From Sinimarinibacterium sp. NLF-5-8 (lineage in GTDB: Bacteria; Pseudomonadota; Gammaproteobacteria; Nevskiales; Nevskiaceae), in contig NZ_CP048030.1 of assembly GCF_010092425.1 (NCBI RefSeq), forward strand, positions 1,364,001 through 1,428,000: a DNA stretch of 64,000 bases. The letters run 5' to 3'. Below the pieces are notes generated by a model. The model had not been told where the DNA came from. It ran no database searches and was given only the letters and a program-made list of their open reading frames with translations. The position numbers and the translations under genes were made by a program. Shown here in pieces: positions 27,615 to 36,659 of this stretch; position 1 is the first letter of the stretch, and each line of letters opens with the position of its first letter.

Positions 27615-28547
27615 TCAGGTGAAATGGCGATAGGCAGCAACAGACTGCGCAATGGTAGCGCCATCGGCATCCACCCAATGCAGCCCCGGCTCGGCAACGA
27701 TGCGGCCAATCACGGTCAACGGCATCAAGACCTTGGCGCAGGCCAGTTCGATGCACTCGGCGGGCAGGCAGACACACAGCTCGTAATCATCGCCACCGCC
27801 GAGCGGCAGGCTGCGGCGTTGCCCGGGATCGGCGAATTGCAAAAACGGCGCCGACAACGGCAGCGCATCCACATTGATGTGCGCTCCCACCCCGCTGGCC
27901 TCCAGGACATGCTGAAGATCGCCCGCCAGACCATCGGACAGATCGATCGCGGCATGGGCCAGTCTGCGCAGCGCAATGCCAACCTCGATGCGCGGCATCG
28001 GGCGATCCAGCCGCTCGCGCAAAAAGCCGTTGGCGGCGTAACCCAGCCGCAGCCCCAGCGCCGCATCCCCCAGCGTTCCGGTGACGCAGACCGCATCCCC
28101 CACGCGCGCGCCATCACGCCGCAGCGCATCGCCCTGCGGCACCTCGCCAAGCGCGGTAATGGTGATGCTCAGCGCGCCGCGCGTGGTATCGCCGCCGATC
28201 AGCGCCATGTTGTAACGGTCGGCCAGTGCCTGCAGCCCCTGCGCAAACGCCGCCAGCCAATCGGCATCGGCCTGCGGCAGCGTCAAGGCCAGCGTGAACC
28301 AGCGCGGCTGCGCGCCCATCGCGGCAAGATCAGACAGGTTGACCGCCAGCGCCTTCCAGGCAATGTCTGCCGGCTCGGCATCGCGCGCAAAGTGCAGTCC
28401 CTCGATCAGCGTATCGGTGGTGACCACCAGCGCATGCCCCGGCGTGGGCATGAGCAGGGCAGCATCATCGCCAATCCCCAGCGCCACGCCGCTGGCATTG
28501 GGCGTCAGCGCCGCAAAGTAACGGCGGATCAGCGCAAACTCATCCAT
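27615..28547 (-). CDS. thiL: Thiamine-monophosphate kinase
   Basis: Phosphorylates thiamine monophosphate to the diphosphate cofactor. The 310-residue protein belongs to the PurM-like ATP-binding fold. It starts MDEFALIRRYF, with GIGDDAALL near residue 24, VTTDTLIEGLHF near 43 and the NLSDLAAMGAQP motif near 70. The later IGGDTTRG and DLSDGLAGDLQH motifs bind Mg-ATP. It lies 14 bases after nusB and seven bases before pgpA. Confidence 0.96.
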   Translation of the reverse strand: MDEFALIRRYFAALTPNASGVALGIGDDAALLMPTPGHALVVTTDTLIEGLHFARDAEPADIAWKALAVNLSDLAAMGAQPRWFTLALTLPQADADWLAAFAQGLQALADRYNMALIGGDTTRGALSITITALGEVPQGDALRRDGARVGDAVCVTGTLGDAALGLRLGYAANGFLRERLDRPMPRIEVGIALRRLAHAAIDLSDGLAGDLQHVLEASGVGAHINVDALPLSAPFLQFADPGQRRSLPLGGGDDYELCVCLPAECIELACAKVLMPLTVIGRIVAEPGLHWVDADGATIAQSVAAYRHFT

Positions 28548-28561
28548 GCCGGAACACGCTT

Positions 28562-29005
28562 TCAGAAGCCGTCGGGGCGCAGCTGGTGCGCGAGCTTGTC
28601 GAGCACACCGTTGACAAACTTGTAGCCATCCTCGGCGCCGAACAGCTTGGTCAGATTCACCGCTTCATTGACGATGACTTTCCACGGCACGCTGGGCGCA
28701 TAGCGCAGCTCATAAGTGCCGAGCAGCAGCACGGCATGTTCCACCGGGTCGATCTGTGCCAGCGGACGATCCAGATGCGGCACCAGATCCAGCGTCAGCG
28801 CCGGCGCCTGTGCCACCACGCCATTGAGCAATTCTTCAAAATAAGCCGGATCGGCGCGTCCGAGACCATCGTCCTGTTCCCTGAACTGGCGCAGCAGCGC
28901 CGTCGGCGGGGTCTGATTCAAAAGCCATTGATACAGCGCCTGCACGGTGACACGCCGCGCCAGCCCGCGCCGACTCAAGCTGCCCTGACTCCCGTGATCG
29001 CTCAT
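28562..29005 (-). CDS. nusB: Transcription antitermination factor NusB
   Basis: A small all-helical RNA-binding protein (147 residues) acting with NusE/S10 in rRNA antitermination. The basic N-terminus SRRGLARRVTVQALYQWL and the C-terminal VNEAVNLTKLFGAEDGYKFVNGVLD (the family hallmark, in two helices) are clear. The start ATG at 29005 overlaps the last base of the ribH stop codon, so the two are coupled. The ribH-nusB-thiL order is the common gammaproteobacterial arrangement. Confidence 0.96.
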   Translation of the reverse strand: MSDHGSQGSLSRRGLARRVTVQALYQWLLNQTPPTALLRQFREQDDGLGRADPAYFEELLNGVVAQAPALTLDLVPHLDRPLAQIDPVEHAVLLLGTYELRYAPSVPWKVIVNEAVNLTKLFGAEDGYKFVNGVLDKLAHQLRPDGF

Positions 29006-29523
29006 CAAAGGCTCCGCGCCAGACGAATCATTTCCAGCGTTGCAGCAACGGCCTCATAGCCTTTGTTATCGCTGCCTTCCCCTGCGCGCGCCCAGGCCTG
29101 CTCCACCGTATTGACGGTGAGCACACCAAAACCCACCGGCTTTTTGGCCTTGAGCTGCACCTGCATCAACCCGCGCGCGCACTCGCCGGCCACGTAATCA
29201 AAATGCGGGGTCTCGCCGCGAATCACCGCCCCCAGCGCCACCACCCCATCAAACTCGCCGTCCTTGAGCAGCTTGTAGGCCGCCAGCGGCACCTCATAAG
29301 CCCCCGGCGCGCGATATTCGACGATATTGGCATCGGCCACGCCCCACTGTTTGAGGCAGGTCAGCGCGCCCTTGCGCAGCGCATCGACGATGCCGACATT
29401 CCAGCGCGTGCACAGCAAGGCGATGCGTACCCGCGAAAACTCATCGGCGCCAGCGGCGGCAGGCGGCTCGTACCCGGTCTTGGCATCCATCGAGCCACGG
29501 GTGGTTGTTTTTTTTGCAGTCAT
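29005..29523 (-). CDS. ribH: 6,7-dimethyl-8-ribityllumazine synthase
   Basis: The penultimate riboflavin enzyme, joining the RibB product to the pyrimidine intermediate. It has 172 residues from the ATG at 29523. The conserved substrate loops are visible: ARWNVGI-like CTRWNVGIVDAL near residue 38, RAPGAYEVPLAA near 70, GAVIRGETPHFDYV near 97 and VLTVNTVEQAWARAG near 131. A hydrophilic N-terminal extension of about 28 residues precedes the core. It starts four bases after the ribB-type gene. Confidence 0.96.
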   Translation of the reverse strand: MTAKKTTTRGSMDAKTGYEPPAAAGADEFSRVRIALLCTRWNVGIVDALRKGALTCLKQWGVADANIVEYRAPGAYEVPLAAYKLLKDGEFDGVVALGAVIRGETPHFDYVAGECARGLMQVQLKAKKPVGFGVLTVNTVEQAWARAGEGSDNKGYEAVAATLEMIRLARSL

Positions 29524-29527
29524 GACG

Positions 29528-30670
29528 TTATTCCGAAGGCGAAACGTATTCGACGATTTCCAGACCAAATCCAGAGATGCCCTGCATCCGGCGCGGGGCG
29601 GACAGCACGCGCATTTTGCGCACGCCAAGATCAGACAGAATCTGCGCGCCGATGCCATAGGTGCGCAGCATCGGGCGACTGTCGGTGGCAGCAGCATCGG
29701 CTTCGATCTGGTTGAGGGCAACGATCTGCTGCATCAGCTCGCGCGGTGCCTCGGGCTTACGCAGCACCACCACCACGCCCTCGCCTTCATCGGCGACACG
29801 CTTGAGCGCCTGGCGCAGCGGCCACGAAAAATCGCCATGCTGCACGCCAAGCACGTCTTGCAGCATGTTGCGCACATGCACCCGCACCAGCGTCGGCTTT
29901 TCGGTTTGCACCTCACCCTTGACCATGGCCAGATGAATGGTGTTGTCGATCGTGTCCTGATAGGTCACCAGCCGGAACTGGCCGAATTCGGTCTCGACAT
30001 GGGTTTCGTTGACGCGCTCGACCGTATGCTCGTTGTCCAGCCGGTAGCGGATCAGATCGGCGATGGTGCCCAGCTTGAGCCCGTGCAGATCGGCAAATTT
30101 TTCCAGATCGGGACGGCGCGCCATGGTGCCGTCTTCATTGAGCACCTCGACAATCACCGCCGCCGGGGTCAGCCGTGCCAGCCGCGCCAGGTCACAGCCG
30201 GCTTCGGTATGCCCCGCGCGGGTGAGCACGCCACCCGGCTGCGCCATCAGCGGAAAGATATGGCCGGGTTGCACCAAGTCCTCAGGGCGCGCGCCGGGTT
30301 TGACGGCGGTGCGCACGGTATGCGCGCGATCGTGGGCGGAAATGCCGGTGGTGACGCCGCTGGCGGCTTCGATCGACACGGTAAACGCGGTTTTATGGCG
30401 CTCTTCGTTTTGCGACACCATCTGCGGCAAGCGCAGCTGACGGCAGCGTTCCTGCGTCAGCGTCAGGCAAATCAGCCCGCGCCCGTAGCGCGCCATGAAG
30501 TTGATGTCTTCAGGCCGCACCAGCTCGGCGGCCATGACGATATCGCCTTCGTTTTCGCGATCTTCATCGTCCATCAGAATGACCATCTTGCCGGCCCGGA
30601 TGTCGGCAATGATGGCTTCGGGCGTATCCAGCGGACGCTCCTTGCGGGGCGAGGCGTTGTCTGTACTCAT
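29528..30670 (-). CDS. ribB: 3,4-dihydroxy-2-butanone-4-phosphate synthase with degenerate GTP cyclohydrolase II-like domain (RibBX type)
   Basis: The N-terminal domain (about residues 10-205) makes the four-carbon precursor of riboflavin. It has MDDEDRENEGDIVMAAE with the acidic metal site, and the conserved GHTEAGCDLARLA segment. The C-terminal domain (about 210-380) aligns with GTP cyclohydrolase II, but the zinc cysteines are absent. Where RibA has its cysteine-rich SEC-LTGD loop, this protein reads VRVHVRNMLQDVLG, and no CDCG follows. It should therefore not hydrolyse GTP, and a separate RibA must exist elsewhere. Its start overlaps the ribE stop by four bases. This matches the proteobacterial RibBX hybrids, whose second domain is thought to be regulatory or structural. 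Confidence 0.93.
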   Translation of the reverse strand: MSTDNASPRKERPLDTPEAIIADIRAGKMVILMDDEDRENEGDIVMAAELVRPEDINFMARYGRGLICLTLTQERCRQLRLPQMVSQNEERHKTAFTVSIEAASGVTTGISAHDRAHTVRTAVKPGARPEDLVQPGHIFPLMAQPGGVLTRAGHTEAGCDLARLARLTPAAVIVEVLNEDGTMARRPDLEKFADLHGLKLGTIADLIRYRLDNEHTVERVNETHVETEFGQFRLVTYQDTIDNTIHLAMVKGEVQTEKPTLVRVHVRNMLQDVLGVQHGDFSWPLRQALKRVADEGEGVVVVLRKPEAPRELMQQIVALNQIEADAAATDSRPMLRTYGIGAQILSDLGVRKMRVLSAPRRMQGISGFGLEIVEYVSPSE

Positions 30671-31266
30671 GGGGTTTCTCGTGCGATCAGCAGCCGCTCC
30701 AGATAACGGGCGACCAAATCAACTTCCAGATTCACCGCATCGCCCGGCGCGCGCGCGCCCAGGGTGGTGTGGTTCATGGTGTGGGGGATTATGTTAACGC
30801 CAAAGGTATTGCCGTCCACATCGTTGACGGTGAGGCTGATGCCGTCAATGCAAATCGAGCCCTTGCGCGCGATATAGCGCGCCAGCGCCGCCGGGGCTTC
30901 AAAGCGCAGCCGCCACGAGCGCGCATCTTGCGCGCGCTCGATCAGCGTGCCGATGCCATCCACATGACCGGAGACCATGTGTCCGCCCAGGGGCTTGTTG
31001 GCGGTGAGCGCGCGCTCCAGATTGACGCCCTCACCCACTTGCCAGTGCTGGGCGGTGGTGAGATTCAGCGTTTCGGCAGACAGGTCGGCGTCAAAATGAT
31101 CGTCACCTGGCGCCAGCGCGGTGAGGCAGACGCCATTGACGGCCACGCTATCGCCCGGCTGCACGCCCTTGAGGTAGCCCGGCGCTTCAAAGCGCATCCG
31201 CCGATCGCCCTGGATCGTTTCAATCGCGCGGATGCGCCCCAATGCCTCGATGATTCCGGTAAACAT
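30667..31266 (-). CDS. ribE: Riboflavin synthase, alpha chain
   Basis: Dismutates two lumazine molecules to riboflavin. The 199-residue product starts at the ATG at 31266 (MFTGIIEALG); a second ATG six bases upstream is less likely. Two tandem lumazine-binding domains are visible: the first ends near residue 95 and the second begins at GHMVSGHVDGIGTL. The conserved C-terminal NIIPHTMNHTTLG is present. It lies 12 bases after ribD and overlaps the ribB-type gene. Confidence 0.96.
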   Translation of the reverse strand: MFTGIIEALGRIRAIETIQGDRRMRFEAPGYLKGVQPGDSVAVNGVCLTALAPGDDHFDADLSAETLNLTTAQHWQVGEGVNLERALTANKPLGGHMVSGHVDGIGTLIERAQDARSWRLRFEAPAALARYIARKGSICIDGISLTVNDVDGNTFGVNIIPHTMNHTTLGARAPGDAVNLEVDLVARYLERLLIARETP

Positions 31267-31278
31267 GGTCAAAACCCT

Positions 31279-32373
31279 TTATTGATCGGGGTCGAGTGGG
31301 CGCGCGCGCAGGCGCAGGTCCTCACCCAACAGGGTCGCATCGGTCCATTTGAAGGCGATGCGATCAGCCAGGCGCTCGAGTCCCGGCACCTGTAACAGCG
31401 GGCGGGCATCATCACCCAGCACGCACGGCGCGCTATATAGCACCAACTCGTCCACCAGGCGCGCGCGCAAAAAACTGCCCGCCAGAACGCCGCCGGCTTC
31501 CACCAGCACTTCATTGATCTGCTGCACGCCCAACTGACGGACAACGTCGGCCAGATCCAGCCCTTGCGCCGTTTGCGCGCAGTCCAGCCACAGCACCCCG
31601 TCCGGCAGTGTTTCGGGCGCGCGCGCGCTGCACCAAAAACGCCGTGCGCCGTGCTGCCAGACCCTGGCCGTCAGCGGCGCGCGCGCGCGGGTATCCACAA
31701 CGATGCGATCGGGCTGACGACGGGCCGCCTCGATGCCGCGCACCGTCAGCTGCGGATCGTCGGCCAGCAGCGTGCCGATCCCGGTCAGCACCGCCCCCGC
31801 CTCGGCGCGCAGACGATGCACATCGGCGCGCGCGGCACTCCCGGTAATCCATTGCGATTCACCACTGGCCATCGCCGTGCGCGCATCCAGACTGGCGGCG
31901 AGTTTGAGCGTGATCCACGGCCGCCCGTGGCGCATCCGCAGCATGAAGCCCCGGTTGAGCGCATCGGCCTGCGCGCGTAGCAGGCCAATATGGGTGGTGA
32001 TCCCCGCAGCGTCGAGCAGCGCAATCCCCTTGCCTGCAACCTGCGGATTGGGATCGAGCGTGGCAACCCACACCTCGGCAACCCCGGCGTCGATCAGCGC
32101 CTGCGCACACGGCGGCGTGCGGCCAAAGTGCGCGCACGGCTCCAGTGTGACCAGCACCGTGGCACCGCGCGCGCGCGCGCCGGCTGCGCGCAGGGCATGC
32201 ACTTCGGCGTGCGGCTCACCCGCGCGCGCATGCCAGCCTTCGCCGGCAACGCCGTGGTCATCGACAATCACACAGCCGACACGCGGATTGGGCTGGGTGG
32301 TCATCTGACCGCGCGCGGCCAGCGCCAGCGCGCGCTGCATCAACGCGGTGGCACGGGGCTGATCTAACCGCAC
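31279..32373 (-). CDS. ribD: Bifunctional riboflavin deaminase/reductase
   Basis: Deaminates and then reduces the pyrimidine intermediate of riboflavin synthesis. The 364-residue protein has the zinc deaminase domain first (GEPHAEVHAL near residue 52, EPCAHFGRTPPC near 78). The RibD C-terminal reductase domain follows (WITLKLAASLDARTA near 153, EAGGVLAGSFL near 290). The start is GTG at 32373, nine bases after the nrdR stop; a later in-frame ATG exists at codon 12. A 15-base uninterrupted CG run at 32166-32180 encodes the ARARGA stretch. Confidence 0.95.
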   Translation of the reverse strand: MRLDQPRATALMQRALALAARGQMTTQPNPRVGCVIVDDHGVAGEGWHARAGEPHAEVHALRAAGARARGATVLVTLEPCAHFGRTPPCAQALIDAGVAEVWVATLDPNPQVAGKGIALLDAAGITTHIGLLRAQADALNRGFMLRMRHGRPWITLKLAASLDARTAMASGESQWITGSAARADVHRLRAEAGAVLTGIGTLLADDPQLTVRGIEAARRQPDRIVVDTRARAPLTARVWQHGARRFWCSARAPETLPDGVLWLDCAQTAQGLDLADVVRQLGVQQINEVLVEAGGVLAGSFLRARLVDELVLYSAPCVLGDDARPLLQVPGLERLADRIAFKWTDATLLGEDLRLRARPLDPDQ

Positions 32374-32382
32374 CGCGCGCGC

Positions 32383-32895
32383 CTAGGCCGAAGGCTCGGC
32401 ATCGTCCAGCAGCGAAAGCTGCGCCTGCTGCGCCTCGCTGCTGGTGCGGCTTTGCAGTTTTTCGATTTCATCACGAAAGGCGTTGACGTCTTCAAAACTG
32501 CGGTAGATCGAGGCAAAGCGCACATAGCCGACATGATCCAGCTCGCGCAGCTCATCCATGACCCATTCGCCCAGCTCGCGCGAGGGCACATCCCGATCAC
32601 CGCAGGCACGCAGCTTGCGCTTGATCCGGTCCATCGCGTGCTCGATCTGCTCTGCCGTCACCGCGCGCTTGTACAGCGCGATCTTCATACCCTGACGCAG
32701 TTTTTCTTCCGAAAACGCCGCAGCATCGCCACTGCGTTTGAGAATGTTGGGCATCGGCAGCAGCGCGCGCTCAAAGGTGGTAAAGCGCGCGCCGCATTTT
32801 TCGCACTCACGCCGCCGCCGCACCTGGGTTCCGTCTTCGGCCAGGCGTGAATCGACGACGCGCGTATCTGGCGCTTTACAAAAAGGGCATTGCAT
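32383..32895 (-). CDS. nrdR: Transcriptional repressor NrdR
   Basis: An ATP/dATP-sensing repressor of ribonucleotide reductase genes, 170 residues. The N-terminal zinc ribbon is MQCPFCKAPDTRVVDSR...CEKCGARFTTFE, and an ATP-cone domain follows (residues about 49-139, VLKRSG-like ILKRSGDAAAFSEEKL). The C-terminal 20 residues are a variable Gln/Asp tail. The ATG at 32895 begins exactly at the zinc ribbon. It is first in the operon leading to ribD, as in E. coli. Confidence 0.96.
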   Translation of the reverse strand: MQCPFCKAPDTRVVDSRLAEDGTQVRRRRECEKCGARFTTFERALLPMPNILKRSGDAAAFSEEKLRQGMKIALYKRAVTAEQIEHAMDRIKRKLRACGDRDVPSRELGEWVMDELRELDHVGYVRFASIYRSFEDVNAFRDEIEKLQSRTSSEAQQAQLSLLDDAEPSA

Positions 32896-32915
32896 TGCTG
32901 TCGCTGTGCTCCAGC

Positions 32916-32989
32916 GTGATTTGTGATGGGTGATGGGTAAAAGCAAAAAAGCCGCTGTGCCCAATCACCAATCACTAATCACAAATCAC
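32916..32989. repeat. Inverted tandem-heptad repeat between glyA and nrdR
   Basis: About three copies of a GTGATKK heptad at 32916-32938 face about four copies of the complementary AATCACN heptad at 32960-32989, separated by a 21-base loop with an A-run. The two arms can pair over more than 20 bases with a few mismatches. The location, between the glyA stop and nrdR start, suits a transcript-processing or termination hairpin for glyA-nrdR, or a dispersed genomic repeat. Confidence 0.7.
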
Positions 32990-32996
32990 GCAGCCG

Positions 32997-34268
32997 TCAG
33001 GCTGCATAGACCGGGAAGCGCGCGCACAGGGCGCTGACTTCACCGCGCACGCGGGTGACCACGGCATCGACATCGGCGCCGCTGCTCATGGCATCCACCA
33101 GATCGGCAATCCAGCCCGCCACCTGCGCCATTTCCGCTTCCTTGAAGCCGCGTGTGGTGGAGGCCGGTGAGCCCAGCCGCAGGCCGGAGGTCACAAACGG
33201 CGATTTGGGATCGTTGGGCACCGAGTTTTTGTTGGCGGTGATGTGCGCCTGGCCGAGCACCGCTTCGGCGTCTTTGCCGGTGACGTTTTTGGCAATCAGA
33301 TCAAGCAAGAACAAATGGTTGTCGGTGCCGCCGGAAACCACGTTGTAACCGCGATCCAGAAACACCCTGGCCATTGCGCGCGCGTTGGCGACGACCTGCT
33401 TCTGATAAACCTTGAAGCTGGGGTCGAGCGCCTCTTTGAAAGCCACGGCCTTGGCCGCGATGACGTGCATCAACGGGCCGCCCTGGATGCCGGGAAACAC
33501 CGCAGACTGGAACTTCTTGTTGAAGTCTTCCGGCTGACCCTTGGTCAGGATCAGGCCGCCGCGCGGGCCGCGCAGGGTTTTGTGTGTGGTGGTGGTCACC
33601 ACATGCGCATGCGGCAACGGGCTGGGATATTCACCCGCCGCGACCAGACCGGCAACGTGCGCCATGTCCACCCAGAACCAGGCGCCGACCTTGTCGGCAA
33701 TCTGGCGCATCCGCGCCCAATCCTTGACGCGCGAGTAGGCCGAAAAGCCGCCAATGATCATCTTTGGCCTGGTTTCCAGCGCAATGCGCTCCATTTCGTC
33801 GTAATTGATCAGCCCGGTTTCAGGATCAAGGCCATAGGGCACGATCTTGTACTGCTTGCCGGAAAAGTTGGACGGGTTGCCGTGGGTCAAATGCCCGCCC
33901 TGCGCCAGATTCATGCCCATGACCGTATCGCCGGGCGACACCAGCGCCAGAAAGATCGCGGCGTTGGCCTGCGCGCCCGAATGTGGCTGCACGTTGGCGT
34001 AGTCGCAATCAAAAACTTTTTTAATGCGATCAATCGCCAACTGCTCGGCCACGTCCACAAACTCGCAGCCGCCGTAATAACGCTTGCCGGGATAGCCTTC
34101 GGCGTATTTGTTGGTGAGCTGGCTGCCCTGGGCTTGCATCACCGCCGGGCTGGCATAGTTTTCCGAAGCAATCAGTTCAATATGGGCTTCCTGCCGATCA
34201 CACTCGGCCTGGATTGCAGCATTCAACTCAGGATCAAAAACAGCCAGACTCGGCGCTTGGGTGTACAT
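32997..34268 (-). CDS. glyA: Serine hydroxymethyltransferase
   Basis: A PLP enzyme interconverting serine and glycine and charging tetrahydrofolate with one-carbon units. The 423 residues are normal. [20 protein letters not shown] lies at about 30-49, the active-site lysine is in [16 protein letters not shown] (near 225-240), and [12 protein letters not shown] near 64 is conserved. The start ATG at 34268 follows a modest ribosome site. It precedes nrdR and the riboflavin genes on the same strand, a common gammaproteobacterial order. Confidence 0.98.
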   Translation of the reverse strand: MYTQAPSLAVFDPELNAAIQAECDRQEAHIELIASENYASPAVMQAQGSQLTNKYAEGYPGKRYYGGCEFVDVAEQLAIDRIKKVFDCDYANVQPHSGAQANAAIFLALVSPGDTVMGMNLAQGGHLTHGNPSNFSGKQYKIVPYGLDPETGLINYDEMERIALETRPKMIIGGFSAYSRVKDWARMRQIADKVGAWFWVDMAHVAGLVAAGEYPSPLPHAHVVTTTTHKTLRGPRGGLILTKGQPEDFNKKFQSAVFPGIQGGPLMHVIAAKAVAFKEALDPSFKVYQKQVVANARAMARVFLDRGYNVVSGGTDNHLFLLDLIAKNVTGKDAEAVLGQAHITANKNSVPNDPKSPFVTSGLRLGSPASTTRGFKEAEMAQVAGWIADLVDAMSSGADVDAVVTRVRGEVSALCARFPVYAA

Positions 34269-34330
34269 GATGGAAACGACTCACAAGAAAAACGCGGGTG
34301 CGTATTCTACAAGATATGGGGGCACGCTTT

Positions 34331-34358
34331 AAAAGCAGACCCAAGTTGTTGGGTCTGC
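34331..34358 (-). terminator. Intrinsic terminator after the cysteine desulfurase gene
   Basis: A 10-bp stem (GCAGACCCAA at 34335-34344 and its complement at 34349-34358) with a 4-base loop. On the minus strand it is followed by TTTTAAAG. It lies just downstream of the cysteine desulfurase stop (34385) and upstream of glyA. Confidence 0.8.
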
Positions 34359-34384
34359 CTCTGAAAGCAGGCAAGGTGCGCGGG

Positions 34385-35521
34385 TCAGGCCCGCAGACGC
34401 TGTACCGCTTCGGCAAATACGCCGATGGCCTCGGTGATGTCGCTTGCAGTGGTGGTCCGCCCCAGCGAAAAGCGCAGACTGCGATGCGCAGCATCCACCG
34501 ATAATCCCATCGCCGTCAGCACGTGCGAGGGCGCGGTGGCGCCTGCCGTGCAGGCCGAACCGCTGGACACGGCAATGCGCGCCAGCGCCGGCAACAGCAG
34601 ATGTGCCTTGACGCCGTCCACACAAACGTTGAGATGCCCCGGCAGGCACGCGCGCGCGTTGCCATTGCGGGTCACCCCCCCGATGGCGGCGATGCCGTCC
34701 CAAAGCTGATCGCGCAGGGCTGCAATGCGCGCGTGATCCGACTCACGCTCGGCCAGGGCAATTTCTGCGGCCAGCCCCATTCCGGCGATTTGATGCGTGG
34801 CCAATGTGCCGGAGCGCAGGCCGCGCTCTTGGCCCCCGCCATGCACCCGTGGCTGTAGATCGAGTCCAGCGCGGCGGCGCACATACAACGCGCCAATGCC
34901 CTTGGGGCCGTAAAACTTGTGCGCGGAGATCGACAGCAAATCCACTGCCAGCGTTTTCATGTCCAGTGCCAGCTTGCCAAAGCTTTGCGCCGCATCCACA
35001 TGAAAAGCCACGCCGCGCGCGCGGCAGACCTCGCCAATCTCGGCAATGGGATTGATCACGCCGGTTTCGTTATTGGCGTGCATCACACTGACCAGTCCGG
35101 TTTCGGGCTGGATCGCGCGCGCGATCGCCTCGGCCTCCACTTGCCCGTCGGCATTCGGCGGCACATAGGTCACGGCGCCGCCCTGTTGCTGCCAGTGCGC
35201 GCACACGTCCAGAACGGCGTGATGCTCGATGGCGCTGGTGACCACATGCGCGCGCGGCTTGTTGGCCAGCAAGCCCAGAATCGCCAGATTGTTGGACTCG
35301 GTGGCACCGCTGGTCAAAATGATTTCGCGCGGATCGGCGCCCAGTGCCCGGGCGACTTGCGCGCGCGCCTGTTCAACCACCGCGCTGGCCTGGCGGCCAT
35401 ACCGATGCAGCGATGAGGGGTTGCCAAAGATGCCGTCAGCGCCCAGCAGCGACAGCATCCGTTCGATCACGCGCGCATCCACCGGAGTGGTCGCCGCGTG
35501 ATCGAGATAAGGCATATTCAT
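34385..35521 (-). CDS. Cysteine desulfurase (NifS/IscS-like)
   Basis: A class V PLP aminotransferase-fold enzyme releasing sulfur from cysteine. It has 378 residues, or 376 from the second ATG (35515). The start is YLDHAATTPVD. The PLP segment HVDAAQSFGK and Schiff-base lysine in SISAHKFYGPKGIGALY are clear. The persulfide cysteine is in SSGSACTAG near residue 328, a loop like that of group I (IscS/NifS) enzymes. It follows nadA by 51 bases on the same strand, with a small hairpin between. No iscU or iscA is adjacent, so a dedicated role in building the NadA cluster is a reasonable inference. Confidence 0.93.
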   Translation of the reverse strand: MNMPYLDHAATTPVDARVIERMLSLLGADGIFGNPSSLHRYGRQASAVVEQARAQVARALGADPREIILTSGATESNNLAILGLLANKPRAHVVTSAIEHHAVLDVCAHWQQQGGAVTYVPPNADGQVEAEAIARAIQPETGLVSVMHANNETGVINPIAEIGEVCRARGVAFHVDAAQSFGKLALDMKTLAVDLLSISAHKFYGPKGIGALYVRRRAGLDLQPRVHGGGQERGLRSGTLATHQIAGMGLAAEIALAERESDHARIAALRDQLWDGIAAIGGVTRNGNARACLPGHLNVCVDGVKAHLLLPALARIAVSSGSACTAGATAPSHVLTAMGLSVDAAHRSLRFSLGRTTTASDITEAIGVFAEAVQRLRA

Positions 35522-35543
35522 GGCAGGGATATCAAGAACCTGG

Positions 35544-35567
35544 CTTCGCCAGTACGGGCTGGCGAAG
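35544..35567. other. Short stem-loop between nadA and the cysteine desulfurase gene
   Basis: A 9-bp perfect inverted repeat (CTTCGCCAG / CTGGCGAAG) with a 6-base loop lies in the 51-base gap. No T-run follows on the minus strand, so it is more likely a transcript-stabilising or processing hairpin than a terminator. Confidence 0.5.
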
Positions 35568-35572
35568 TGCTT

Positions 35573-36610
35573 TCAAGCCTTGAATTCAACCATCCGCGTC
35601 AGCGGCAGCAGCGCGCGCCGCCCCAGCTCAGGATCGACAAAAATCTCCTGCCCCATGAAGTCGTCCGCGCGCAGCGCATCGCGCAGGTTGGCGAGGCTGT
35701 TCATCGCCATCCACGGGCAATGCGCGCAGCTTTGACAGGTGGCCCCTTCGCCAGCGGCAGGCGCTTCGATCAACAGCCGATCCGGTGCCACTTGCTGCAT
35801 TTTGTAAAAAATGCCCTTGTCGGTGGCGACGATGAAGGTGGGGTTATCCATCGTTCTGACCGCATGGATCAGCTGCGAGGTCGATCCGACCACATCGGCA
35901 ATTTCAACGACGGAGGCCGGTGATTCCGGGTGAACCAGCACGGCGGCGTCGGGATAGACCTTTTTGAGATCGAGGATGCCCTCGGCCTTGAACTCCTCGT
36001 GAACGATGCACGCGCCCTGCCACATCAGCATGTCGGCGCCGGTCTGCTGCTGGATGTAGCCGCCCAGATGCTGATCGGGCGCCCACAGGATTTTTTCGCC
36101 TTTTTTGTCGAGGTGCTCGACGATCTCCAGGGCAATGCTGGAGGTCACCACCCAATCCGCGCGCGCTTTGACGGCGGCTGAAGTGTTGGCATAGACGACG
36201 ACGGTGCGATCGGGGTGGGCATCACAAAATGGCGCAAAATCCTCGATCGTGCAGCCCACATCGAGCGAACAGGTGGCTTCCAGCGTTGGCATGATGACGC
36301 GCTTTTCGGGGCTTAAGATCTTGGCGGTTTCGCCCATGAACCGCACCCCTGCCACCACCAGCAGCTCGGCGGGATGATCCTTGCCAAAGCGCGCCATTTG
36401 CAGCGAATCGGACACGCAGCCGCCGGTTTCTTCGGCCAGCGATTGCAGTTCGGCGTCGGTGTAGTAGTGCGCCACCAGCACGGCATTGCGTTTTTTCAGC
36501 AGCGCCTTGATTTCTTCGCGCGCGGTCTGTGCCTGTTCGGCGCTCAGCGCCTCGGGACGGCGCGCGCGCGCGATGGCGAGGCGGACTTTGGCATCAGCGT
36601 AAGCAGTCAT
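35573..36610 (-). CDS. nadA: Quinolinate synthase A
   Basis: A 4Fe-4S enzyme condensing iminoaspartate with dihydroxyacetone phosphate to quinolinate in NAD synthesis. The 345-residue product starts at the ATG at 36610 (GAGAGCTCC upstream). It has [20 protein letters not shown] near residue 45, three cluster-type cysteine sites ([15 protein letters not shown], and the terminal [14 protein letters not shown]) and [12 protein letters not shown] near 205. NadC is encoded 8.5 kb away; NadB is not in the window. It is followed by the cysteine desulfurase gene. Confidence 0.96.
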   Translation of the reverse strand: MTAYADAKVRLAIARARRPEALSAEQAQTAREEIKALLKKRNAVLVAHYYTDAELQSLAEETGGCVSDSLQMARFGKDHPAELLVVAGVRFMGETAKILSPEKRVIMPTLEATCSLDVGCTIEDFAPFCDAHPDRTVVVYANTSAAVKARADWVVTSSIALEIVEHLDKKGEKILWAPDQHLGGYIQQQTGADMLMWQGACIVHEEFKAEGILDLKKVYPDAAVLVHPESPASVVEIADVVGSTSQLIHAVRTMDNPTFIVATDKGIFYKMQQVAPDRLLIEAPAAGEGATCQSCAHCPWMAMNSLANLRDALRADDFMGQEIFVDPELGRRALLPLTRMVEFKA

Positions 36611-36659
36611 GGAGCTCTCCTGACGGATCAACGAAGCAGCGGCGCAACCGCCATCGACA

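Noticed and set aside
29528-30670. Full RibBA with GTP cyclohydrolase II activity
   Set aside because: The zinc-binding cysteines of the second domain are missing.
26957-31300. FMN or TPP riboswitch near the riboflavin and thiL genes
   Set aside because: The genes overlap or lie a few bases apart, leaving no leader large enough, and no conserved aptamer elements were seen.
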